From Thiosocius teredinicola (GTDB lineage Bacteria; Pseudomonadota; Gammaproteobacteria; Chromatiales; Chromatiaceae), in assembly GCF_002009425.1 (NCBI RefSeq), contig NZ_CP019936.1, positions 3,211,297-3,275,296 on the forward strand: 64,000 nucleotides of DNA, written 5' to 3'. The notes under the pieces were generated by a model. The model saw only the letters and a list, made by a program, of their open reading frames with translations. It had not been told where the DNA came from and searched no databases. Positions 1-8,583 of this stretch are shown here, in pieces (the first letter of the stretch is position 1; each line of letters begins with the position of its first letter). A program made the translations under genes and the position numbers.

Positions 1-1429
1 CGTCCTCGGTAAGGTGACACTTCTCGGTAAGGTAGGTCTTGCAGTTCAACAGCATCGAACCGAACGTTCTCAGCACGATCGCCGAACCCACCGGGCCGAG
101 ATTTTTTCCATGGCCGGCCACGCGCGCCTCGCGCATCAGATAGAAGAACAGCGGTGTATGCGCAGCCAACTTGGTCTTCATTGGGTCGGGTAGATGCTCC
201 CAACCCTCGATGCCATCAAAGCCGAGGTTCTGGGCCGGGTTGACCGGTATCCCGAGGTCCGCAAGTTTCTGGGCGGCACATTGCCCGCTCGGCAGGCCCA
301 TCACGTAACCGCGCAACAAATTGCGGAACGCCAGTGAGCGCTCGTTGGCCGAGGCGCGTTTGCCGACGATCGGATCCGGCATGCTGATCAGTTCATCGAT
401 CAGCAAGTGGTTGAACTCCTTGGTCATAACCGGCGCAACGTCGGCCTCCACCGGCAGCAGGTAGCGCCAATCAACGACCAAGTCCCTCGGCACCGCTGAG
501 AAACCCAACGTACTGAAGCGTTCATCGAACAATTCGACGACCGGCGTGTCTTTATTGACCGGGTAGTTGGAGCGCACCGTGACATGTCCGAAACGGTACG
601 CCGCCACCGAGAACTCGACCGGCATCAGGATTCTGTCGCAGTGATCGACGAGATTGAACAAGCCCTTCGGGTCGTACTTCGCATCCCCTTCGCATTTCTT
701 TTTCGACGCGTCGAGCAACGCGGTATTCATGTGATCGTAGACCTTCGGATCACAGATACGCTTGAGGAAATCGTTCCAGACGATGTATTGATAATGGAAA
801 CGCGCCTCGCGCTGCGCCGCTTCGAATGAGCGCCCGGCCATCAAACGATTGTGGAAACGGATGAACAACAACTGCATCTGCGAAACAAAGATGTTTTCAT
901 CGTTGCGTGGATCGCCGATCAGCGCGCGCCCCTCGGCATTGCGATACAGGTCGTCCGGATTGGCAGGGTTACCGGTAGACATCACGCCGGTGCCGTCTTC
1001 GCGATACAGGTAGGGCGATGCTTCCGGCCCGAGGCCGTAAACGCAGTCGAGATCGAGCGACGCCGAACGCAGGTTCGGAAGTTTCTCGATCTCGTGGTCG
1101 CCGCCACCGGCCCGCTTGTCGCTGTCGCTGAGAGAGGTCGTTACATCGAGCGTCACGTCGTGATCGACGAACTGGGCGAAAAAGGTATAGCCCGCCGGCA
1201 CGTTTGAGAAGCAGTCGTTGCCTTCGAGTTTACCGTCCATCAAGCCGCCTGCTGAGCCAAGCCGCGATGCGATGTCGGCAGCATCATGTGGCGAGATCGA
1301 TTGCCCCGGCGTTTCCGAGTAGTCGACACCCCAACTCGTACAGTTTTTGAACATTACACCGAACCTACCGAGTTCGGCGTGACCGCAGCCGCGCGCCTTG
1401 GTCGTACCATGCATACATGCGTTTTTCAT
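1..1429 (-). CDS. Animal-type haem peroxidase, C-terminus cut by window edge
   Basis: The 476 visible codons read as a member of the animal haem peroxidase (An_peroxidase) superfamily, which oxidises small molecules or lipids with peroxide. FVDHDVT near residues 87-93 matches the family's distal-haem motif (Asp that can esterify haem, distal His90, calcium-site Asp). It is followed by LFIRFHNRL and by YRFGHVTVRSNY, which carries the proximal His. The ATG at 1429 is preceded by AGAGGGA, a good ribosome binding site. There is no signal peptide or membrane segment at the N-terminus, although extra cysteines occur there. The stop codon lies beyond position 1. It sits about 140 bp downstream of a multihaem cytochrome c gene on the same strand, so the two are probably co-transcribed. 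The family is clear; the substrate is unknown. Confidence 0.85.
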   Translation of the reverse strand, partial: MKNACMHGTTKARGCGHAELGRFGVMFKNCTSWGVDYSETPGQSISPHDAADIASRLGSAGGLMDGKLEGNDCFSNVPAGYTFFAQFVDHDVTLDVTTSLSDSDKRAGGGDHEIEKLPNLRSASLDLDCVYGLGPEASPYLYREDGTGVMSTGNPANPDDLYRNAEGRALIGDPRNDENIFVSQMQLLFIRFHNRLMAGRSFEAAQREARFHYQYIVWNDFLKRICDPKVYDHMNTALLDASKKKCEGDAKYDPKGLFNLVDHCDRILMPVEFSVAAYRFGHVTVRSNYPVNKDTPVVELFDERFSTLGFSAVPRDLVVDWRYLLPVEADVAPVMTKEFNHLLIDELISMPDPIVGKRASANERSLAFRNLLRGYVMGLPSGQCAAQKLADLGIPVNPAQNLGFDGIEGWEHLPDPMKTKLAAHTPLFFYLMREARVAGHGKNLGPVGSAIVLRTFGSMLLNCKTYLTEKCHLTED

Positions 1430-1567
1430 TATTTCCCTCTTCCGGCAGTTGGGCATCGGTCTTCGCCGACGCGGTTAAAGATTCCATTCAAAACCTTGCG
1501 ACGCCGCTGCTCGATCACAGCCAATTCGTGCAATCAGCGCTCAAGGCCACCAAGCCGCGAGACCTCG

Positions 1568-3046
1568 CTAAGAGCAGCTCCCTTCGGCATTGCACACTTT
1601 TCCGACGTGGCTGGCGGCCTGCGGCGTGCCCGACGCATCGACGCGATCCGCCGTGCGTTCGACTGCCATCGGCACCGTGACCTGAGTACGCGTCATGTCG
1701 GTGATCTTCACGTCTACCTTTCCTTCGCCGACCAGTTCGTCAACCAAGCCTTGCGGGAAAGGCCAGTAGCGCAGCGTGGCCTTCGCTTTCAGCGGCCCGA
1801 CGGCACCTTCCGGCACGATGAATGCGAACACCGCAGACGCTTTACCGTTCGGCAGAATCCGGTTGTCGGAAATGATGTGGGTCACATCCCAGACCGCGTA
1901 CTCGACTTCGTTGCCGTCCTTGTCGCCGAGATGGACACGGAAGTTGCGCGTGCCGGGCTCGGTGCGGCCGTTACGTACCTGTCCGAGACGGTAGACCGAC
2001 TTGCCGGTGGCATCGCTTACTTCGAAGTCGATCCATACCTCGCGCCCTTCCGGAAAGCCGGTCGGCAGTTTGTGACCGGCGCCGGTGTTGTGAACCTCGA
2101 CAGTGAAGTTGGCGAGTTCACCCGGGGCCAACGATTGTGGTTGCTCGACAATCTCAATCTGCGCGGCGCTCTGCAGCATGCGGCTCCCCATCTGCGCTGC
2201 CTCGTCGTCACCGAAATGCGATAGCAACGTCGCGTTGGCGCCGGCAAACCAATGCGATGCGACGTCGTCGCGTTCCGGACCCATGATCGCTGCCTTGCCC
2301 TTGAAGCCAGCCATGTGACACGACTGGCAATCGATACCCTTCACGGCGTACTCGCTTTCCAGCCACTCGTCATAGGTGCGTTCGATGGCAACCCCGTTGA
2401 AGGGATGTGTCACGTTATGGCAGGTGCCGCAGAAATCGCTGCGGGTATGCAGTTCGGAGTAGACGGTTTCGTGATACGGCGACTCGGCATCCGATCGCGG
2501 CCCGTACTTGGTGGGCCGCCCGCCGCGCGAACGCGGCGCCAGCACGTAGGCGCCGTTGTCGATGCCGGTGCGCGCATTGATGTTGTGGCAGGCCTCGCAA
2601 TCCACACCTGGCATGGGATGCGACTCAGCGGTTTCTTCAACCGACGCGCGATTGACCGCCGAGGTGATCTTGCCGGTCGTCAGCCCTACCGGCGTGTGAC
2701 AACCGGTACAGAAGTTATCTACCGCGCCATCGGTTGCCTCGCTGGCTTTCTTCAGCAGCGCCCGGTAGATCGGATCGTCCCAGGACCTGGCCATGGCCGA
2801 GGTTCGCCACTGGGCGTAGATCTCCTGGTGGCAGGTGCCGCAGACCTCGGCGTCGTCGAACATGCCGCTGCTCAGTACGGCATTGTCACTGGTGTTGGCG
2901 CGGTGCGGAAAGAATGGCAGTCGCTCAGGCGTATCCAGCAATGCCTGTTTGTCAGGACCCAACCATTTGGAATTAGCGTCGGCGAATGCGACACCTTGCA
3001 GAAATACAACGAGTGCCCCTGCGAGGCACAAAGCTACCTTGCTCAT
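1568..3046 (-). CDS. Five-haem periplasmic cytochrome c
   Basis: A 492-residue exported cytochrome. The first ~24 residues form a signal peptide ending near FADA. Five CXXCH haem-binding motifs follow at residues 69-73, 113-117, 150-154, 206-210 and 240-244. Their spacing and the PGVDCEACH and GIDCQSCHMAG contexts resemble the cytochrome c554/multihaem family. The C-terminal half (about 285-465) has no haem motif and looks like a beta-sandwich domain (NFTVEVHNTGAGHKLPTGFP). Its role is presumably electron transfer in the periplasm. The start has AAGGA upstream. A sigma70-type promoter lies at 3081-3109, so it may be expressed apart from the kinase gene that ends at 3263. The adjacent peroxidase gene suggests a peroxide-linked redox pair, which is inference. 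Confidence 0.87.
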   Translation of the reverse strand: MSKVALCLAGALVVFLQGVAFADANSKWLGPDKQALLDTPERLPFFPHRANTSDNAVLSSGMFDDAEVCGTCHQEIYAQWRTSAMARSWDDPIYRALLKKASEATDGAVDNFCTGCHTPVGLTTGKITSAVNRASVEETAESHPMPGVDCEACHNINARTGIDNGAYVLAPRSRGGRPTKYGPRSDAESPYHETVYSELHTRSDFCGTCHNVTHPFNGVAIERTYDEWLESEYAVKGIDCQSCHMAGFKGKAAIMGPERDDVASHWFAGANATLLSHFGDDEAAQMGSRMLQSAAQIEIVEQPQSLAPGELANFTVEVHNTGAGHKLPTGFPEGREVWIDFEVSDATGKSVYRLGQVRNGRTEPGTRNFRVHLGDKDGNEVEYAVWDVTHIISDNRILPNGKASAVFAFIVPEGAVGPLKAKATLRYWPFPQGLVDELVGEGKVDVKITDMTRTQVTVPMAVERTADRVDASGTPQAASHVGKVCNAEGSCS

Positions 3047-3080
3047 TGTTCTTCATCCTTGAAGAAAACCTGTCTTGGGA

Positions 3081-3109
3081 AAAATAGTCCCAGCCTGTCG
3101 CTTCGTCAA
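3081..3109 (-). promoter_or_regulatory. Sigma70-type promoter of the cytochrome/peroxidase genes
   Basis: Read on the minus strand, TTGACG (3109-3104) and TATTTT (3086-3081) are separated by exactly 17 bp and lie about 35 bp upstream of the cytochrome start codon. This fits a housekeeping promoter with a short leader. Found by eye. Confidence 0.5.
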
Positions 3110-3216
3110 CCTGACTGCAGATAGAAATTTTTTGGGCGACGTCTGCCGCTATCCAATGCCACTTATATCGGCAACAGTCGTTGTTGACGTGATTCAGGCT
3201 TCAGCGAAGGCGCGAG

Positions 3217-3249
3217 CTGGTCTGCGATGAATCGGAATTCGCAGACCAG
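3217..3249 (-). terminator. Strong hairpin after the hydrogenase-kinase operon
   Basis: A perfect 11-bp inverted repeat, CTGGTCTGCGA / TCGCAGACCAG, with an 11-nt loop begins about 14 bp beyond the kinase stop codon. There is no U-tract, so it may act as a transcript-end stabiliser or a factor-assisted terminator. Confidence 0.5.
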
Positions 3250-3262
3250 AGGGTCAGCATCG

Positions 3263-5389
3263 TCAAAAGAGAAAGGCGTGTTTCTTCGGCGCCACCTTGC
3301 CTTCACCCGAGGTTGCTCGCGGCACCTCTACGATGAACGTGGCGCCACCTTCCTCGTTGTTGGACGCGTGAATCGTTCCCTTGTGGCGGGTAACGATCTC
3401 CCGACAGATGGCCAGTCCCAACCCGGTGCCACCGGCGCCGGTTTTGGTCTTGGAACTCTGCTCGAACTTGTCGAACACGCTCTCGAGTTCGTCCTCGGGT
3501 ATGCCCGGTCCCTGGTCGGCGATACTGAACCGCAGCGCAGCCGTATCGGCGGCATCGTCGAACCTGATCAAGATGCGACTGTCATGCGGCGTGAACTTGA
3601 TCGCGTTGGACAGCAAGTTGAGTATCACCTGCGAGAACTGGTCCGGGTCGACTTCCGCCATGCGGTTGTCGGTCGCCGTCTGCACGTCCACCTGTATCGA
3701 CTTGGAAGCAATCAGGCCGTCCAACTGGCGACGCAGACTTTCTTCCAGCTCCACGATATCGGTCGGCTTGGGATCCGGCGGTTGGTGACCGGCTTCGAGC
3801 TTTGCCAGATCGAGCAGATCATTGACCATGCGCGACAAGCGACTGCCACTTTCCTCGATACGTTGGAAATACGAGCCGAGCTTTTCCAACGGAGCCTCGT
3901 TGAGCCTCTTGTTGCCGAAACCCGCGAACGAAAGTATCGCGTGCAGCGGTGTTCGAAACTCGTGCGAGACGTTCGCAATGAACTCGCTCTTCATCCGGTT
4001 GGCACGCTCGGCCTCTTCCTTCGCCTTGAGCAGATCCAAGGTGCGCTCTTCGACCATCTCGCTCAAATGGTCGCGGTGCATCCGTAACTCGTCTTCCATC
4101 TGGCGGCGCTCAGTGATGTCTTTCGCGGTACCGCGATAACCTTGAAATACGCCTTGACGATCGTAAACCGGCTTGCCGCTTACGCTCATCCAGACCAGGT
4201 CCGACTCGGCATGAAAGCGGCACTCGAAATCGCGGAACGGACGTTGCGCCGCAATATCGTCGAGGTGTTCACGCCACGGTATCGCCTTGGAGTCGAGATC
4301 TTCGGGCGGCGCGAACTCTTTGGGATGGTGACCCGGGGACAAAGGTGAAGATGCCGAATTCGTCAACGACGTACCTTCGGCGGTGCCGAACAAGATGTGA
4401 GATTCGTCTGTCTGCCAGAAGAAATCGGATGACACCTGCGAGTAGTCGCGGAAGCGCTTTTCGCTTTCGATCAACGCCTGCTCGCGCTGACGCAAGGAAG
4501 TCACATCCGAACCGACAATCACGGCGCCTTCGAGCTTGCCCGCCCTGTCGTAGATCGGTGAGCCGCGCAACAGGAACCGGGGGTGCGGCATGGGATGCTT
4601 TTTCGGTTGGAGGTTGACCTCCAGTTGCATGCTGTCCTCGCCCACCGTCCGACGAAACAACACCAATCCTTCAGGGTAAGAGGAACCGTTGCCGGTAACG
4701 GAAAGCTCGGCGAGTTGCTGTGGCTCGATGAGCCTGTCGGCCGACTGGCCTTCGAGATCCTGCGCCGTATAACCCAGCGCCTTGCAGCCGGCTGCATTGA
4801 CCTGCATCACCATCCCGCGCGCATCCAGCACAACGAGCAAGCCATCCATGGTATCGACCACGCGGTTGACGAACGCCGACAGGCGGCGCTGCTCATCGCT
4901 TTGTCGTTGCAAGGCATTCGACTTCTGCGACAACTCGTCGAGCACGTGCTCGACCTGGTCGGAAACATTGAGCACCTGGCTTTGCAGAGCGGTATTGGCC
5001 TGGCGTAGTGAGATCACTTCCTGGCGCAGACGTACCAGCTCGTCATCTGACCGTCCTTCCACGAAGCTACCCGGAGGAATAATGAAGAACTCACCGGCAA
5101 TCTCGTTTACCCGGTAGTTCTCGTTGTTCTCGTCCATCGGAACCAATTGACCATGCGCCGGGCAGACCAACTTGCCGGTCTCATCCATTTCGCTGTTCGC
5201 GAGTGACACACCCTCATGCGGACAATTCGCGGGTACCGCAATCAGTTCGTCCTTGTGGTGCACGATGAGTACGTGGCGCGATGCTGAATCTCCCGGCAGC
5301 GTGACATGCCCGCACCATCGATCGTCCCGCCCTTCGACGGCGCGCACCTGTTGTACCGGTATGAGGCGGGTCGCCGGCGTATTAGTCAT
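3263..5389 (-). CDS. Soluble Rieske-PAS-PAS histidine kinase linked to hydrogenase
   Basis: A 708-residue sensor kinase with an unusual N-terminal Rieske [2Fe-2S] domain (about 10-105). Its cluster ligands are visible as C56-P-H58 and C76-PA-H79. A coiled coil (about 113-170) leads to a PAS domain (about 170-300) and a second PAS domain (about 305-430, ending DITERRQ). Then come a coiled coil, the HisKA domain with phospho-acceptor His476 in SHEFRTP, and the ATPase domain (N-box NLLSNAIKF near 591, DQGPGIP near 625, GGTGLGLA near 653). No membrane segment is present, so it acts in the cytoplasm. Its ATG overlaps the stop of the hydrogenase protease gene by 8 bp (ATGACTAA), showing translational coupling. 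The inferred role is to receive electrons from the neighbouring hydrogenase through the Rieske cluster and convert H2 availability into phosphorylation. No response regulator lies nearby. Confidence 0.88.
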   Translation of the reverse strand: MTNTPATRLIPVQQVRAVEGRDDRWCGHVTLPGDSASRHVLIVHHKDELIAVPANCPHEGVSLANSEMDETGKLVCPAHGQLVPMDENNENYRVNEIAGEFFIIPPGSFVEGRSDDELVRLRQEVISLRQANTALQSQVLNVSDQVEHVLDELSQKSNALQRQSDEQRRLSAFVNRVVDTMDGLLVVLDARGMVMQVNAAGCKALGYTAQDLEGQSADRLIEPQQLAELSVTGNGSSYPEGLVLFRRTVGEDSMQLEVNLQPKKHPMPHPRFLLRGSPIYDRAGKLEGAVIVGSDVTSLRQREQALIESEKRFRDYSQVSSDFFWQTDESHILFGTAEGTSLTNSASSPLSPGHHPKEFAPPEDLDSKAIPWREHLDDIAAQRPFRDFECRFHAESDLVWMSVSGKPVYDRQGVFQGYRGTAKDITERRQMEDELRMHRDHLSEMVEERTLDLLKAKEEAERANRMKSEFIANVSHEFRTPLHAILSFAGFGNKRLNEAPLEKLGSYFQRIEESGSRLSRMVNDLLDLAKLEAGHQPPDPKPTDIVELEESLRRQLDGLIASKSIQVDVQTATDNRMAEVDPDQFSQVILNLLSNAIKFTPHDSRILIRFDDAADTAALRFSIADQGPGIPEDELESVFDKFEQSSKTKTGAGGTGLGLAICREIVTRHKGTIHASNNEEGGATFIVEVPRATSGEGKVAPKKHAFLF

Positions 5390-5840
5390 TGTTCAGCCAC
5401 CGCACGACCTGCTCTACGACAAGCGGCACCGCCGCTGCCACACATGGCGTCAGGCCTGGTTCAAATGCGGCCACGCGTTCCACTTCGGCACCGATCACGT
5501 CGACGTCGGGCAACGACGGCAGTGCCGAAGGCAACAGCTCGAGTACCGCACCGACACCCGCGCCGTGACCGCTCAGGCTTTGCTCGACAAGCACGTCATC
5601 TCGGTTGAGCGCGTGCACCGAGCCGGCCGGCCCGTAGCCTTGCAGCGCGTCTATGACCAGCGCCCGTTCGCAATTGGCGAAGCAGTTGATCGCGCTCAGC
5701 CCCGAAACATCAGCACGGAAAAGCCGAACCGAATCGGGTAGCTGCCTGGCGTCGAGCGCGGCGAACACCGCCGGTCCGAATCCGTCGTCGCCATGAAGTT
5801 CATTGCCGAAACAGATCACGTGGCTGCGCTCAAACGCCAT
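5382..5840 (-). CDS. [NiFe]-hydrogenase maturation protease (HyaD/HycI family)
   Basis: A 152-residue endopeptidase of the HyaD/HupD/HycI family, which trims the C-terminal tail of the hydrogenase large subunit after nickel insertion. The nickel-sensing signature GNELHGDDGFG is near the N-terminus, and the conserved Asp (near DVSGLS) and His (SLSGHGAG) ligands follow. The start was placed at the ATG at 5840, which has AGAAGGTG upstream and overlaps the large-subunit stop by 11 bp. An upstream in-frame start at 5867 would add nine unlikely residues. The large subunit next door keeps a cleavable tail, so a cognate protease makes sense. It lies in one operon with both subunits and the Rieske kinase. 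Confidence 0.88.
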   Translation of the reverse strand: MAFERSHVICFGNELHGDDGFGPAVFAALDARQLPDSVRLFRADVSGLSAINCFANCERALVIDALQGYGPAGSVHALNRDDVLVEQSLSGHGAGVGAVLELLPSALPSLPDVDVIGAEVERVAAFEPGLTPCVAAAVPLVVEQVVRWLNND

Positions 5841-7365
5841 AACGCACCTTCTTGCCGGCGCCGACAAAGTGCACCGTGCATACCAGGCAGGGATCGTGTG
5901 AACGCACCACGTGACTGATCTCGATGGGGTTGTCTATGTCGGTCAGCGGCAACCCGATAACGCTTTGTTCCCAATGTCCGTGGCGACCGGCGCTGTCTTT
6001 CGGCGAGGCATTCCACGCAGTCGGCGTCACGATTTGATAGCGGGTAATTTCACCGTTTCGCACCTGCACCCAGTGCCCCAAGGTACCTCTTGCAGCCTGT
6101 ACGAAGCCGAACCCATCACCGTCGTCCAGACTCCCATCAGCGGGCGCGAGATAGTGCGGATTGTTCAGTTCCTGGCTCAAGGCTTTCAATTGCGCGCGCA
6201 TCAGGTCGAGCAACACACTCGCCCGGCGCAGACGGGCGAACTGGCGCAACCAGGTATTGGCACCTTCTTTCTTCAGCAGATCGACGATGAGTGCATCACC
6301 GCCGGTCAGCAATTCAGCCAAAGGCCCGGTTTCCACCACCCGGTCGTCATAGCGCGGCGCCTTGGCCCAGCTGTAGCGATCCGACTCCGGCTGATAGTCC
6401 GGCACCGTCTCCCCTTCGAACGGATGCCGCCCGTCCGGATACGGGCGATACCAGGAATGACGAACATGTTCGGTGATGAGCTCCGGGCGGAATGCCTCAA
6501 TCTTGTGTGTGGCGCCGTCGTAGACGCCGCCCGCTAGCAAGGTGCGCTGTTCGCCGTAAGGCGCCTGCCATTCGACAGGGTCGTAGTGCGCGCCGGCACT
6601 GAGAAACTGATCGGTGCCTGCGCCGTAGGTGTGCAGCCCCTGATCGCGTGCAAACCGGGTAAACAGGCCGAGCGCCGTATCGCGGTGTGCCGGTTCGTCG
6701 ACCCACTCGAGAAACCGCTCGGCCGTGTCGAGAGACAGCCAGTTGTCCAGCGAGTCGCCGACCACTTCTTTCTCGAACCATCGGACGGCTTTGTCGACGA
6801 TCTCGCGGCAATCGATGATGTCGCTGACCGTCGCCGGCCGCGTCACCCCACCCGGAATCATGTAGGTCGAATGTGGCCACTGGCCGCCGAAGATGGCAAC
6901 GATCTCGACCAGGGTGCGCGACACGTCCAGTGCAGACAGAACCACACTGCCCTGCAACGGCTTGAAGGCCTTTTCCAGGGCCGGGGCAAGCGCATGATCG
7001 GCATACCGCGGATTGAGCAGGTCCGGCGCGAAAAACAAGAACGTCTGCCGGATGTCGCTCTGTACGTTCTCCGCCATCAGGCAGAGGTTTCGAATAATGG
7101 TTGCATGCGCCGGCACCGGCACATCGTTCATTCTTTCCAAGGCGAGCGCCGTAGTGAACAAGTGGGCCGTACCGCAGATGCCGCAGACCCTGGGCGTGAT
7201 CACCAAGGCGTCCTTCGGTGCACGACCGATCAGCAACTGCTCGAAGCCGCGAAACAGCGTACCGATGCAGCGTGCATCGGCCACGCGGTCGCCTTCGAGG
7301 TCTACCTGGAACTCGAGGTCACCCTCGACACGATTGAGTTCGATGTTGACGGTCTTTCTGGCCAT
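5830..7365 (-). CDS. [NiFe]-hydrogenase large subunit
   Basis: The 511-residue catalytic subunit that binds the NiFe(CN)2CO centre. The N-terminal metal site is RVCGICGTAH (Cys61 and Cys64) and the C-terminal site is DPCLVCTVH (Cys493 and Cys496). Twelve residues (FVGAGKKVRYGV) follow the last His, so the protein has a tail to be cleaved, unlike many HoxC/HupV-type regulatory subunits, which end at that His. The ATG at 7365 was chosen; a GTG two codons upstream is possible. It starts 11 bp after the small-subunit stop. There is no export signal. Overall similarity to cyanobacterial/HupL-type enzymes suggests group 2, but whether it is an uptake enzyme or a sensor cannot be fixed without phylogeny. 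Confidence 0.93.
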   Translation of the reverse strand: MARKTVNIELNRVEGDLEFQVDLEGDRVADARCIGTLFRGFEQLLIGRAPKDALVITPRVCGICGTAHLFTTALALERMNDVPVPAHATIIRNLCLMAENVQSDIRQTFLFFAPDLLNPRYADHALAPALEKAFKPLQGSVVLSALDVSRTLVEIVAIFGGQWPHSTYMIPGGVTRPATVSDIIDCREIVDKAVRWFEKEVVGDSLDNWLSLDTAERFLEWVDEPAHRDTALGLFTRFARDQGLHTYGAGTDQFLSAGAHYDPVEWQAPYGEQRTLLAGGVYDGATHKIEAFRPELITEHVRHSWYRPYPDGRHPFEGETVPDYQPESDRYSWAKAPRYDDRVVETGPLAELLTGGDALIVDLLKKEGANTWLRQFARLRRASVLLDLMRAQLKALSQELNNPHYLAPADGSLDDGDGFGFVQAARGTLGHWVQVRNGEITRYQIVTPTAWNASPKDSAGRHGHWEQSVIGLPLTDIDNPIEISHVVRSHDPCLVCTVHFVGAGKKVRYGV

Positions 7366-7376
7366 ACCCACCCGGA

Positions 7377-8318
7377 TCAGGTGTCCATTTTCTTGTCGCG
7401 GACCCGCATAGGTGCAGCGGCCTGGGCGAGATTCTTGTAGGCCATGTAGTGGCCCCGAGAAACACCCAGTGGAAGCGTGACCGGCACTTCGCCCATCTTC
7501 TCGGTTCGGAACAGGTCACCGTTCTTCGGGAAATTCGGCGAGGTGCATCCAAAGCATGGCACACCGGCCCGCGTCTTGCTGCTGCGCTGGTTCCACAGCT
7601 CACTGTTGCAATTGGCCATCGTCGTCGGCCCCTGACAACCGAGGTTGAAGAACATGCAGGCGCGGCCACCCAATTCGGTGTCTTCCACGTCGTACTCGTG
7701 ATACTCGTTGCGCGTGCAACCCTGGTGCACCATCTGGTTGAAGAAGGCGGTCGGCCGGTTGTGCGCGTCGAGTTCGACCGGCAGCCCCTGCGCCAGCATC
7801 GCCAGGGTGCGGGTAATCGTCAGCGGGTGCGTCGGGCAGCCACCGAGGTTGATGACGGGCATCCCGGATTTGGATCGCCACGCGGTATCGAACATGCCGC
7901 CGGCCGTGTCGCGGGTGAACTGCATGCCGGTACAGTCCGTCGGGTTTGGCGGCGCCGCCGGGATCCCACCGAAGGCCGCGCAAGAACCGACGGCGAGAAC
8001 GGCCTGTGCCTGCCCGGCCAAAGCCCGCACGATGTCGATCTTGGCTCGGCCACGAAAGCTGTCGAACATGCCGGTGCCGTAGGGGCCGGTGATGAGGCTG
8101 CCTTCGACACACAGGATGTCGAGCTCGCGCTCGCCCTTTTCGATCTGCTCGATCAACTTCGCCAGGTGGCTGGTCGGTTCGGTACTGATCGACGGGTGCC
8201 AAAGCACCTGGATATCGCCGTTCGCGACCAGCGACTCCAGCGATGGTCCGTGCGCATTGAGTAGTGACATGGTGTCCCCACTACAGGCACCTGTTTGCAG
8301 CCACAACATAGTTGCCAT
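7377..8318 (-). CDS. [NiFe]-hydrogenase small subunit, cytoplasmic group 2-like
   Basis: The 313-residue iron-sulfur subunit that passes electrons from the active site outward. Cluster ligands are visible in LQTGACSGDT, GSCAAFGG, NLGGCPTHP, QGCTRNEYH, NLGCQGPT and VPCFGCTSP. The protein lacks the twin-arginine signal and C-terminal membrane anchor of membrane-bound uptake enzymes, so the complex is soluble. The LWLQTGACSG opening and the retained FGCTSP motif resemble cyanobacterial HupS and other group 2 subunits. The ATG at 8318 is preceded by GGAGG at ideal spacing; a GTG at 8360 is less likely. It is the first gene of the four-gene operon and lies about 265 bp downstream of the CDF exporter gene, leaving room for a promoter. 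Confidence 0.92.
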   Translation of the reverse strand: MATMLWLQTGACSGDTMSLLNAHGPSLESLVANGDIQVLWHPSISTEPTSHLAKLIEQIEKGERELDILCVEGSLITGPYGTGMFDSFRGRAKIDIVRALAGQAQAVLAVGSCAAFGGIPAAPPNPTDCTGMQFTRDTAGGMFDTAWRSKSGMPVINLGGCPTHPLTITRTLAMLAQGLPVELDAHNRPTAFFNQMVHQGCTRNEYHEYDVEDTELGGRACMFFNLGCQGPTTMANCNSELWNQRSSKTRAGVPCFGCTSPNFPKNGDLFRTEKMGEVPVTLPLGVSRGHYMAYKNLAQAAAPMRVRDKKMDT

Positions 8319-8583
8319 CACGGCCTCCGTAGGGACACGGGATAACCCGGTTTCGCACACATTGGAACGTTAGCGGCAGCGTACGGGGCCGGCTTTAGAC
8401 ACGGTTCAAGCAGGCATTAGGTTCGGCCGGCAACAAGCGGCATGTGCCGGATTGTCGGGTCAGCGGAGGCGCTGCTCGACCTGCTGATGATGGGCCAGGA
8501 CTACGGCTCGGCACGTCTCAATGGCTGTCGCCGATGTGTTGCTTCTTGCCGGGCATGCGCGGCGAAGCGAGCGCGCCGGCGGC

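Noticed and set aside
8400-8450. Possible sigma54 site upstream of the hydrogenase operon
   Set aside because: GGCAC and TTGC elements are present but the spacing is wrong (17 instead of 12 between GG and GC).
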